From: Mycolicibacterium pulveris
Lineage (GTDB): Bacteria; Actinomycetota; Actinomycetes; Mycobacteriales; Mycobacteriaceae
Reading direction: 5' to 3'
NCBI RefSeq assembly: GCF_010725725.1
Contig: NZ_AP022599.1
Location: forward strand, 4,216,001 to 4,280,000
Length of the DNA: 64,000 nt
In this document: one piece after another, positions 25,836-33,284 of the stretch
How positions within the stretch are numbered: the first letter of the stretch is position 1
How the letters are laid out: each line of letters starts with the position of its first letter
Position numbers and translations under genes: made by a program
Notes under the pieces: model-generated
Told to the model about the DNA's origin: nothing
Databases searched by the model: none
The model's input: only the letters and a program-made list of their open reading frames with translations

Positions 25836-26540
25836 TTAAGCCGCCACGCTGGCGGTGCTCAGCGCGTCGAAGCGGTCCAGCACCGTGGCGGCGACGAGAT
25901 TGTGTGAGCCCAGCGGCTCGGCCATCGGAATACCGTGCGCGGCAGCGTAGTTCGCCACCCGGTCGGTGATGCGGCCGTGTGCCAGGAACCACGGGGCGAT
26001 CACCAGGCGTCGTGCGCCTCTGGCGCGCAGCGTTCGCGCGGCGTCGTGCACACCGGGGTGCGGACCGGTCGCGAACGCGACTTCGGTGCCCAGCCACCGG
26101 GTTCCGGTGTGCAGCTTCTTGGCCACGGCGGCGGTGTGCGCGTTGGCGGTGGCGCTCGACGAACCGACGGCGACCACGATCACCCCGAGGCCGTCGTCGT
26201 CGGGCGAGACCCCGCTCTCGGCGAGTCGCTGCCGCAGCACCGACAACAGGGCCGGGTCCTGCCCCAGCACCCCGGCCTGTTCCACGTCGGCCCCGGAGGC
26301 TTCGATCACCGAGGGCAGGTCGATGCGCGCATGATAGGCGTCAGCCAGCAGGAACGGCACCACGATTCCGTGCCCGGTCACGCCGGCCAGCACGTCGCTC
26401 AGGCTGGGCAGCGCCTTCTCCAAAAACGCCGGGCGCACGTCCAGCCACGGCCGAAGCCGCCGGATCCGCCCGGCAACCGCATGAGTCACCGCCGCCGAGC
26501 GCGGATCGACGCTGCCGTGCGCGGTCAGGATGAGCGTCAC
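25836..26540 (-). CDS. CbiX/SirB-type sirohydrochlorin chelatase
   Basis: 234 residues from the GTG overlapping the cysH stop. Two CbiX-like halves: LTAHGSVDPRSAA with VPFLLADAYHARIDLP, then VVAVGSSSATANAHT with IAPWFLAHGRITDRV; the His residues in these are the expected metal-handling ones. It would insert iron into sirohydrochlorin to make siroheme, the cofactor of the sulfite reductase encoded by the first gene of this operon. Equivalent to the gene called che1 (Rv2393) in M. tuberculosis. Cobalt chelation cannot be excluded. Confidence 0.88.
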   Translation of the reverse strand: MTLILTAHGSVDPRSAAVTHAVAGRIRRLRPWLDVRPAFLEKALPSLSDVLAGVTGHGIVVPFLLADAYHARIDLPSVIEASGADVEQAGVLGQDPALLSVLRQRLAESGVSPDDDGLGVIVVAVGSSSATANAHTAAVAKKLHTGTRWLGTEVAFATGPHPGVHDAARTLRARGARRLVIAPWFLAHGRITDRVANYAAAHGIPMAEPLGSHNLVAATVLDRFDALSTASVAA

Positions 26541-27241
26541 GAAGCGTGCAGCCCGCACTCGATCTTGCCGGTGCCCGCCCAGCGGCCGCTGCGCGGATCG
26601 GCGCCGTCCACGGGCTTGGCCGTGCACGGTGCGCAGCCGATCGACGGATAGCCTTCGTCGACAAGCGGATTGACCAGCACCTCGTTGGCGTCGATGTAGT
26701 TCTGCATGTCCTCGTCGGTCCACGCCGCCAGCGGGTTGATCTTCACCAGCCCGAACGCCTTGTCCCAGCTGATCAGCGGTGCGTTCGCGCGCGTCGGCGC
26801 CTCCACCCGCCGAATGCCGGTGACCCACGCCGAATATCCGCGCAGCGCCTTGCTCAACGGCTCGACCTTGCGCATCCGGCAGCATTCGTTGGGCGCGCGG
26901 GCGAACAGGTCCTTGCCGTAGAGCTCGTCCTGGCGGGCCACCGAGTTCTCCGGGGTGACGTTGACCACGTTCACGTCGTAGACCGCCGCCACGGCGTCGC
27001 GGGTGCCGATCGTCTCCGCGAAGTGATAGCCGGTGTCCAGGAACAGCACATCGACCCCGGGTCGCACCTTGGCGGCCAGATCGACGAGCACCGCGTCCTG
27101 CATGTTGGACGCCACGATGTAGTTGCCGCGGAAGTTCTCGTCGGTCCAGCGCAGCAGGTCCTCGGCGCCGGCGCCGTCGAGTTCCCTGGCCCCGCGCTCG
27201 GCCAGCGCCTGTAAGTCTGTGTCGGACAGCACCTCGGTCAC
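26537..27241 (-). CDS. cysH: Adenylylsulfate (APS) reductase, iron-sulfur type
   Basis: 234 residues; GTG overlaps the sirA stop. Conserved elements: VLFLDTGYHFAET, the paired cysteines ECCRMRKVEPL and GCAPCT that hold the [4Fe-4S] cluster, the substrate motif GIRRVEAPTRA, and the C-terminal catalytic KIECGLH. The cluster cysteines mark the APS-using plant/mycobacterial type rather than the PAPS type. It makes sulfite from activated sulfate with thioredoxin, feeding SirA in the same operon. Confidence 0.95.
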   Translation of the reverse strand: MTEVLSDTDLQALAERGARELDGAGAEDLLRWTDENFRGNYIVASNMQDAVLVDLAAKVRPGVDVLFLDTGYHFAETIGTRDAVAAVYDVNVVNVTPENSVARQDELYGKDLFARAPNECCRMRKVEPLSKALRGYSAWVTGIRRVEAPTRANAPLISWDKAFGLVKINPLAAWTDEDMQNYIDANEVLVNPLVDEGYPSIGCAPCTAKPVDGADPRSGRWAGTGKIECGLHAS

Positions 27242-28923
27242 CGCAGATCCGCCTCCTCGGCTCGCATCGCCCACGTAGCGAAACGCTCGCCGTCCTCGCG
27301 TTGTTTCACGAAGTTGCGGACCACCCGATCGATGTAGTCGCCGACATCCTTGGACAGCACCTTGTGCTGGCGCAGCTTGCGACCGAACCCGCTGTCCAGA
27401 CCCAGGCTGCCGCCCAGGTGCACCTGGAACCCCTCCTCGGGCCCGTCGCCGTCGTCGACGATCTGGCCCTTGAAACCGATGTCGGCCACCTGGATGCGCG
27501 CGCACGAGTTCGGGCAGCCGTTGAGGTTGATCGTGATCGGCACGTCGAGTTGGGCGTTGATGTCCTCGAGCCGCTTCTCCAGCTCGGGCACCAGGGCCTG
27601 CGCGCGGGTGCGGGTCTCGGTGAAGGACAGCTTGCAGAACTCGATGCCGGTGCAGGCCATCAGGTTCTTGCGCCAGTGCGTCGGCTCGGCCGGCAGTCCC
27701 AGCTTGGCCAGCCCGGCAGTGAGCTCATCGAGCTTGTCGTCGGCCACGTCCAGAATGATCAGCTTCTGGTAGGGCGTGAACCGCGCACGGTCGGAGCCGG
27801 CTTTCTCCATCAGGTCGGCGACCGCGGTCAGGATGGTGCCCGACACCCGGCCGGCGATCGGGGCGACGCCGACGGCGTTGAGACCGTTCTTGAGCTTCTG
27901 CACCCCGACGTGGTCGATCGGATGCTTGACCGGTTTGGGCGCCGGTCCGTCGATCAGCGGCCGCTTGAGGTACTCGGTTTCGAGAACTTCGCGGAACTTT
28001 TCCGTGCCCCAGTCCTTGACCAGGAACTTCAGCCGCGCCTTGGACCGCAGCCGGCGGTAACCGTAGTCGCGGAACATCGCGGTGACCGCTTCCCAGACGT
28101 CGGGAACCTCATCCAGCGGCACCCAGGCGCCGAGCCGTTGCGCCAGCATCGGGTTGGTGGACAGGCCACCGCCCACCCACAGGTCCAGTCCGGGGCCGTG
28201 TTCGGGATGGTTCACCCCGATGAACGAGATGTCGTTGACCTCGTGGGCCACGTCCTGCAGGCCCGAGACCGCGGTCTTGTACTTGCGCGGCAGGTTGGAG
28301 TACTCGGGGTTGTTGATGTAGCGGCGGACGATCTCGTCGAGCGCCGGCGACGGGTCGAGCACCTCGTCGAGGGAGAGCCCCGCCAGCGGTGAGCCCAGCA
28401 TGCCGCGCGGGCAGTCGCCGCAGGCCTCGGTGGTCTGCAGCCCGACCTCGTCGAGCCGGCGCCAGATCTCGGGAACGTTCTCGATCTCCAACCAGTGGTA
28501 CTGCAGGTTCATCCGGTCGGTGATGTCGGCGGTGTCGCGGGCGAACTCGGTGGAGATCTGGCCCAGGGTGCGCAGCGCGGCGGTGGACAGCGCCTTGCCG
28601 TCGCAGCGGACCCGCATCATGAAGTATTTGGCTTCCAGCAGATCGGCGTTCTCGTCGCCGGTCCAGGTGCCGTCGTAGCCCTGCTCGCGTTGGGTGTAGA
28701 GACCCATCCAGCGGAACCGGCCGCGCAGGTCGGTCTTGTCGATGCCGTCGAAGCCGGTCTTGGCGTAGATGTTGATGATGCGGTCCCGCACGTTGAGCGG
28801 GTTGTCGTCCTTCTTGAGCTGCTCGTTGGCGTTGAGCGGTTCGCGGTAGCCGAGCGCCCACTGGCCTTCGGCGCGCGGCTTGCGGGTCGTCTTGGGCTTG
28901 GCCTGTGTCTTCGCCTGTGTCAT
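27238..28923 (-). CDS. sirA: Ferredoxin-dependent sulfite reductase (SirA/NirA)
   Basis: 561 residues from ATG 28923 with an AAGGAG site. Two nitrite/sulfite reductase repeats; the siroheme/[4Fe-4S] ligands are the cysteines of ACTGIEFC and NLNGCPNSC. TTEACGDCPRGMLGSPLAG and the substrate-side arginines (RFRWMGLYTQREQ, MMRVRCDG) are conserved. It reduces sulfite to sulfide with ferredoxin electrons. It heads the sirA-cysH-chelatase operon, and a polycysteine leader peptide ends 122 bp upstream. Confidence 0.95.
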   Translation of the reverse strand: MTQAKTQAKPKTTRKPRAEGQWALGYREPLNANEQLKKDDNPLNVRDRIINIYAKTGFDGIDKTDLRGRFRWMGLYTQREQGYDGTWTGDENADLLEAKYFMMRVRCDGKALSTAALRTLGQISTEFARDTADITDRMNLQYHWLEIENVPEIWRRLDEVGLQTTEACGDCPRGMLGSPLAGLSLDEVLDPSPALDEIVRRYINNPEYSNLPRKYKTAVSGLQDVAHEVNDISFIGVNHPEHGPGLDLWVGGGLSTNPMLAQRLGAWVPLDEVPDVWEAVTAMFRDYGYRRLRSKARLKFLVKDWGTEKFREVLETEYLKRPLIDGPAPKPVKHPIDHVGVQKLKNGLNAVGVAPIAGRVSGTILTAVADLMEKAGSDRARFTPYQKLIILDVADDKLDELTAGLAKLGLPAEPTHWRKNLMACTGIEFCKLSFTETRTRAQALVPELEKRLEDINAQLDVPITINLNGCPNSCARIQVADIGFKGQIVDDGDGPEEGFQVHLGGSLGLDSGFGRKLRQHKVLSKDVGDYIDRVVRNFVKQREDGERFATWAMRAEEADLR

Positions 28924-29045
28924 TGGGGGTGGGCTCCTTCGTGGAGCCGGCGTTCGGATCGCGCGTGTCACCGGTGAGCTGACCGGCGGCGCAGATCCGG
29001 CGGCCAGCTGGAAGTGATGGTTGGGCTGGGTCCGAAATCAGCGCG

Positions 29046-29138
29046 TCAGGGCAGACAACAACAGGTACAGACGCGCTTGAAATCGACGTGCCGACGCGCC
29101 ACCAGCGAGATGCGGGGGAAGATGCGTGCGGCAGTCAC
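29046..29138 (-). CDS. Polycysteine leader peptide upstream of sirA-cysH
   Basis: 30 residues from a GTG (TAARIFPRISLVARRHVDFK, then RVCTCCCLP), with four cysteines in the last seven residues. No Shine-Dalgarno sequence; a CACAAT -10 box ends 7 nt upstream, as for a leaderless start. It mirrors the leader before subI and corresponds to the cysteine-responsive attenuator described before the sulfite reductase operon of M. smegmatis. The 122 bp to sirA (28924-29045) contain no other gene and should hold the attenuating structure. Confidence 0.8.
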   Translation of the reverse strand: MTAARIFPRISLVARRHVDFKRVCTCCCLP

Positions 29139-29145
29139 GACGCCA

Positions 29146-29151
29146 ATTGTG
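29146..29151 (-). promoter_or_regulatory. -10 element of the sirA leader
   Basis: CACAAT on the minus strand (4 of 6 to TATAAT), 7 nt before the leader GTG. This spacing is identical to that of the subI leader promoter. Confidence 0.5.
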
Positions 29152-29229
29152 CCATGAACTATGCGGTGTGCCCTAACCGGGCGATATTTGCGCTCAAGGT
29201 GAGCCGAACTCGTCTGGGAAACTGGCCTC

Positions 29230-30405
29230 ATGACCCCCCGAACGGCGCCCGCGGAACTGCCTGGTCTGGCGCTGACGCCAGGCGGCGCGTTCGGCATCTA
29301 CGTCCACGTGCCGTTCTGCGCGACGCGGTGCGGTTACTGCGACTTCAACACCTACACGCCCGCCGAGCTCGGCGGTGCGAACCCCGCCGGGTTCCTGGCC
29401 GGCCTGCGCACCGAGCTGGGGCTGGCCGCCGCACAGTTGGGATCGCCGCCGCCGGTCGACACCGTGTTCGTCGGCGGCGGGACGCCGTCGCTGCTGGGTG
29501 CCGCGGGCCTCGCGACGGTCCTGGATGCGATCCGCGAGCATTTCGTGCTGGCGCCCGACGCCGAGGTCACCACCGAAGCCAACCCGGAATCGACCTCGGC
29601 GCAGTTTTTCGCGCAGCTGCGCGCCGCGGGGTTCACCCGGGTGTCGCTGGGCATGCAGTCCACGGCCGCGCACGTGCTGGCGGTGTTGGACCGTGTGCAC
29701 TCGCCCGGCCGCGCGCTGGACGCGGCCCGTGAAGCCCGCGACGCCGGGTTCGAGCACGTCAACCTCGATCTGATCTACGGCACGCCGGGGGAGAGCGACG
29801 ACGATCTGCTGCGCTCGGTGGAGGCCGCCGTCGACGCCGGCGTCGACCACGTCTCCGGGTACGCGCTGGTGGTCGAGGACGGCACCGCGCTGGCGCGGCG
29901 GGTGCGCCGCGGCGAGTTGTCCCCACCCGACAACGACGCGCTGGCCCACCGGTACGAGATGCTCGATGCGCGGCTGTCGGCGGCCGGCTTCACGTGGTAC
30001 GAGGTGTCGAACTGGTGTCGGCCCGGCGGCGAGTGCCGACACAACCTTGGCTACTGGAACGGCGGGCAGTGGTGGGGTGCCGGGCCCGGTGCGCACGGCT
30101 TCGTGGGCGCGATCCGGTGGTGGAATGTCAAGCACCCCAACGCTTATACGCAGTTTCTGGCCGACGGTCAGCTCCCGGTGGCCGACTACGAGCTGCTCGG
30201 CGACGGCGTCCGCCACATCGAGGACGTCATGCTGCGCGTGCGGTTGCGTGACGGGCTGCCGGTGGCGCTGTTGAGCAAGACCGAACGGCGCCGGGCCGCC
30301 ACGGTCGTCGAGGACGGGTTGGCGACCCTGGTGTCCGAGCGGCTGGTGCTCACCGACCGCGGGCGGCTGCTGGCCGACGCGGTGGTGCGCGAGCTGCTGG
30401 ACTGA
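29230..30405 (+). CDS. hemW: HemW-type radical SAM heme chaperone (annotated as HemN in M. tuberculosis)
   Basis: 391 residues. The radical SAM triad is CATRCGYC within FGIYVHVPFCATRCGYCDFN; TVFVGGGTPS and TTEANPES follow, and a C-terminal HemW-like domain is present. The length and the F after the last cysteine fit HemW rather than true oxygen-independent coproporphyrinogen oxidase HemN. It delivers heme to client proteins, using S-adenosylmethionine and a [4Fe-4S] cluster. Divergent from the sirA operon. Confidence 0.9.
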   Translation: MTPRTAPAELPGLALTPGGAFGIYVHVPFCATRCGYCDFNTYTPAELGGANPAGFLAGLRTELGLAAAQLGSPPPVDTVFVGGGTPSLLGAAGLATVLDAIREHFVLAPDAEVTTEANPESTSAQFFAQLRAAGFTRVSLGMQSTAAHVLAVLDRVHSPGRALDAAREARDAGFEHVNLDLIYGTPGESDDDLLRSVEAAVDAGVDHVSGYALVVEDGTALARRVRRGELSPPDNDALAHRYEMLDARLSAAGFTWYEVSNWCRPGGECRHNLGYWNGGQWWGAGPGAHGFVGAIRWWNVKHPNAYTQFLADGQLPVADYELLGDGVRHIEDVMLRVRLRDGLPVALLSKTERRRAATVVEDGLATLVSERLVLTDRGRLLADAVVRELLD

Positions 30406-30459
30406 GCGTCCGCCACGCGTTCACCCGTCGGTGTAGCTCGGGGCCCTAGACTGCGCCGT

Positions 30460-31287
30460 ATGGATCGTGACAACTTGCGGCAGCCCCTGCGCGTGGCGAA
30501 ATTGCGGGACGAGGTGGTGACGCCCGGGCAACCGTGGCGTTATCTCGAGGTGGTCGAGGAGACCGGGTCCACCAACGCCGACCTGCTCGCCCGCGCCGAG
30601 GCGGGCGGGGACATCGACGGGGTGGTCTTGATCGCCGAACATCAGACCGCCGGGCGTGGCCGCATGGGCAGGACCTGGTCGGCGGCCCCGCGCGCGGCGA
30701 TCCTGCTGTCGGCAGGCGTGCCCGTTGGGGACGTGCCGGTCGCCCACTGGGGCTGGCTGCCACTGGCCGCCGGGGTCGCGGTGGTCGATGCGGTGGCGGC
30801 CGAAACCGACGTCCGACCCGGGCTCAAGTGGCCCAACGACGTGGTGCTCGGCGACCGCAAGCTGGCGGGCATCTTCACCCAGGTGACCGAGCCGAGAACC
30901 GCGGTCATCGTCGGGATCGGCCTCAACGTGACGCTGAGCGCCGAGGAGGCGGGCGATCCGGTGGCGGTGTCGCTGCTCGACGCGGGCGTGGCGGCGCCCG
31001 ATCGCGACCGGCTGGTGAGCGCGCTGCTGTCCGAACTCGGCAGGCGCGTCATCGCCTGGCGTCGCGCCGGTGGCTACGACGAGCAGTTGGTCAACGACTA
31101 CCGCGCCAAGAGCACGACGATCGGTGCGACCGTCTCCGCGACACTGCCCGGTGACCGCACGCTCGTCGGCACGGCGCAGTCGATCGACCACGAGGGGCGC
31201 CTCGTCCTCGACTGCGGCACCGAAACCGTCGCGCTGTCGGCCGCCGACATCGTGCACGTGCGCCCGCACGACGGCACCGCACGCTGA
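30460..31287 (+). CDS. birA: Biotin-[acetyl-CoA-carboxylase] ligase
   Basis: 275 residues. The biotin-binding/adenylation motif GRGRMGRTW and the catalytic KWPNDVVL are intact, followed by GIGLNVTLS and the C-terminal SH3-like domain (GTAQSIDHEGRLVLDCG). No N-terminal helix-turn-helix, so it is the monofunctional type without repressor activity. It attaches biotin to acyl-CoA carboxylases. In M. tuberculosis birA (Rv3279c) is far from hemN, so its presence here is a rearrangement or a second copy. Confidence 0.9.
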   Translation: MDRDNLRQPLRVAKLRDEVVTPGQPWRYLEVVEETGSTNADLLARAEAGGDIDGVVLIAEHQTAGRGRMGRTWSAAPRAAILLSAGVPVGDVPVAHWGWLPLAAGVAVVDAVAAETDVRPGLKWPNDVVLGDRKLAGIFTQVTEPRTAVIVGIGLNVTLSAEEAGDPVAVSLLDAGVAAPDRDRLVSALLSELGRRVIAWRRAGGYDEQLVNDYRAKSTTIGATVSATLPGDRTLVGTAQSIDHEGRLVLDCGTETVALSAADIVHVRPHDGTAR

Positions 31288-31305
31288 CGGTGAGAGCATG
31301 ATGCC

Positions 31306-31707
31306 ATGGCTGCCATAGATTCGACCCCCGTCTCCACGGTCATCGGCGACCCGGTCGCACGCATCCCGGCCGACGCCACGATCGCCGACGCCGCCAAGGC
31401 ACTGGCCGAAGGCGAATTCGGGGCCGTTGTCGTGGGTGACGAGGAGTCGCCCGTCGCGCTGCTGAGCGAGCGCGACGTCATGCGAGTCGTCGCTTCCGGT
31501 CAGGACCCGGCCGCCGTCCGGGCCCGCGACGTCGCCGCCAAAGATCTGGTCTGGTGTGACGCCAACGCCACCGTCCAGGAGGTGGCGATCCGGATGATGG
31601 ACCGCTACATCCGGCACATCCTCGTCAAGCAGGACGGCAAGCTGGCCGGCATCGTGTCGGCCCGTGACCTGCTCGGCGTCTACTGCAGCGACACCGATCT
31701 CGACTAG
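31306..31707 (+). CDS. CBS-domain pair protein
   Basis: 133 residues: ADAAKALAEGEFGAVVVGDEE with VALLSERDVMRVV (CBS 1) and VAIRMMDRYIRHILVKQDGK with LAGIVSARDLLGVYC (CBS 2). It is a free-standing Bateman module that probably binds adenine nucleotides. It lies 18 bp after birA and is likely cotranscribed with it. It is related to, but distinct from, the CBS protein at 12925. Confidence 0.82.
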   Translation: MAAIDSTPVSTVIGDPVARIPADATIADAAKALAEGEFGAVVVGDEESPVALLSERDVMRVVASGQDPAAVRARDVAAKDLVWCDANATVQEVAIRMMDRYIRHILVKQDGKLAGIVSARDLLGVYCSDTDLD

Positions 31708-31727
31708 TTCGGCGGAACAGGCGGGGC

Positions 31728-31903
31728 GCACGGCCGCCGTACCTGTCCGCCGAACGTGGGTTACCCGCACACTTTTCGCGCGCTGCCGTGGCACGAGCCC
31801 ACACTCGGCGCGCGGGGGTGCACGACCGCCGTACCTGTCGGCCGAACGTGGGTTACCCGCACGGCTTTTTGGCGTTTGCCGTGGCACGAGCCCACACTCG
31901 GCG
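31728..31903. repeat. Two tandem palindromic repeats (about 83 bp each, period 92)
   Basis: Copies at 31728-31810 and 31820-31903 share GCCGTACCTGTC, CCGAACGTGGGTTACCCGCA and TGCCGTGGCACGAGCCCACA. Each copy is itself an imperfect inverted repeat (CGAACGTGGG ... CCCACACTCGG), so each would fold into a hairpin. The elements fill almost the whole 209-bp gap between the CBS gene and the sigma factor. No coding frame here is convincing. Confidence 0.75.
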
Positions 31904-31916
31904 TCAACATTGACGG

Positions 31917-32429
31917 GTGAGCGAGCCCGACCAGGCCGCACTGCTGCGCGCGATCCACGACGCGCACAGTCAATCGTTGCTGCGCTATGTCCTGCGGCTC
32001 ACCCGGGGAGACATGCCGTTCGCCGAGGATGTGGTGCAGGAGTCGCTGCTGCGGCTGTGGCGTAAACCCGAGGTGCTGGCTCAGCCGAGCGAGTCGGTTC
32101 GCGCCTGGCTGTACACCGTCGCCCGCAACCAGGTGATCGACGACCGGCGCAGCGCGCGGTTCGGCCGTGAACTACAGACCGACACCGTGCCCGAGCCGCC
32201 GTCGGCCGACGCGATCGGCCCGGCGGTCGACAAATGGGTGCTCGCCGACGCGCTGAAGTCGCTGAGCCCCGAGCACCGCACCGCGGTGGTGCGCGCCTAC
32301 TACCTCGGTCAGACCGTCGCCGACATCGCCGAGCAGGAAGGCATTCCCGCCGGCACTGTCAAGTCCAGGCTGCACTACGCCCTGCGGGCATTACGAGATG
32401 CGTTGCACGAGAAGGGGGTCGTCTCATGA
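31917..32429 (+). CDS. ECF sigma factor, SigL-like
   Basis: 170 residues. Region 2: LLRYVLRLTRGDMPFAEDVVQESLLRLWRKP, then VRAWLYTVARNQVIDDRRSARFG. Region 4: LSPEHRTAVVRAYYLGQTVADIAEQEGIPAGTVKSRLHYALRALR. The pattern is close to M. tuberculosis SigL. GTG start, chosen because it is the first with a full region 2. The stop overlaps the anti-sigma ATG (ATGA), the usual coupling. Target genes are not visible here; the adjacent PKS is a candidate because SigL controls PKS genes in M. tuberculosis. Confidence 0.88.
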   Translation: MSEPDQAALLRAIHDAHSQSLLRYVLRLTRGDMPFAEDVVQESLLRLWRKPEVLAQPSESVRAWLYTVARNQVIDDRRSARFGRELQTDTVPEPPSADAIGPAVDKWVLADALKSLSPEHRTAVVRAYYLGQTVADIAEQEGIPAGTVKSRLHYALRALRDALHEKGVVS

Positions 32430-33124
32430 CCGACCGAACGCCCGACGACAATCTCGCCGAGTGGGACGCCGCCTATGTGCTCGGCGCGTTGAGCCTTGAC
32501 GAGCGTCGCATCTACGAAGACTATCTGGCCGCCAACCCGCAGGCCCTCGCCGAACTCACCGACCTCGCCGAAATGCCGGGAATTCTCGGCGCGCTCAGCC
32601 GCGAGGAGGCGCTGGAGCTGGCCGGCCTCGCCGACGAGGCCGCCACGGACGGCCGGGACAACGTGACCTCGTTGGCTCGGGCGGCGGCCGAGCGTCAGCG
32701 CCGGTCCCGACGCACAGTGCTGGCGACGGCGGTCGCCGCGGCCGCCGCGCTGGCGATCATCGGGGGCGTGGTGGGGGCCACCGTGTTCCCGCGCACCGAG
32801 TCGGTGCAGACGGTGGCGATGGCCCCGATGCAGCCCGGCCAGCGCGAGGGGTTGACCGCTCAACTCGCGGTCACCGAGAAGCAGTGGGGCACCGAGCTGA
32901 CCTGGTCCTGTGAATACACCAAGGACTGGGCGCGCGACGTCGCGAGCTACGACATCGTCGTGACGAGCCGCGACGGCACGCAGACGGTCGTCGGGTCCTG
33001 GCGACCCGCCGGTGACGAGTCGACCGGGTTGTCGGCGGCCACCAGCATTCCGACCTCGGAGATCCAGACCGTCGACATCAGGGTGTCCGGCGACGACGAG
33101 CCGCTGGCCGTCAAGACGCTCTAG
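32426..33124 (+). CDS. Membrane-bound anti-sigma factor (RskA-like)
   Basis: 232 residues. The N-terminal sigma-binding helices (LAEWDAAYVLGALSLDERR) lack the zinc HxxxCxxC motif. One transmembrane helix (VLATAVAAAAALAIIGGVVG) starts near residue 95. The extracytoplasmic RskA-type domain ends in SGDDEPLAVKTL. It should hold the upstream sigma factor at the membrane until a signal triggers proteolysis. Without the zinc site, redox sensing of the RsrA/RslA kind is unlikely. Confidence 0.85.
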   Translation: MTDRTPDDNLAEWDAAYVLGALSLDERRIYEDYLAANPQALAELTDLAEMPGILGALSREEALELAGLADEAATDGRDNVTSLARAAAERQRRSRRTVLATAVAAAAALAIIGGVVGATVFPRTESVQTVAMAPMQPGQREGLTAQLAVTEKQWGTELTWSCEYTKDWARDVASYDIVVTSRDGTQTVVGSWRPAGDESTGLSAATSIPTSEIQTVDIRVSGDDEPLAVKTL

Positions 33125-33231
33125 GAACCTCGCGCGCCGCGAGCGTGAGCGGCACCACCCGTCACCCGCTGGCCATAGCTCCCCACTATCGCCCGGGCTG
33201 TGCGAACATGAGCGCCATGGCGCGTGGCTAC

Positions 33232-33250
33232 TTAGGCAAGGCTATCCAGA
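33232..33250 (+). promoter_or_regulatory. IdeR-like iron box upstream of the PKS
   Basis: TTAGGCAAGGCTATCCAGA matches the IdeR consensus TTAGGTTAGGCTAACCTAA at 14 of 19 positions, including TTAGG, AGGCTA and CC. It ends 34 bp before the PKS GTG. It implies repression by iron-loaded IdeR, as for the mbt genes. Confidence 0.7.
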
Positions 33251-33284
33251 CTACTGGGGCTGGCGGTGCCCGTCGGACTCTTTC

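Noticed and set aside
29165..29185. CCCTAACC near hemW as an IdeR site
   Set aside because: Only one half of the palindrome is present, with no matching second arm.
33012..33284. Extending the PKS upstream to an ATG at 33012
   Set aside because: That stretch overlaps the anti-sigma gene in another frame and the sequence is Arg/Pro-rich; KS homology starts just after GTG 33285.
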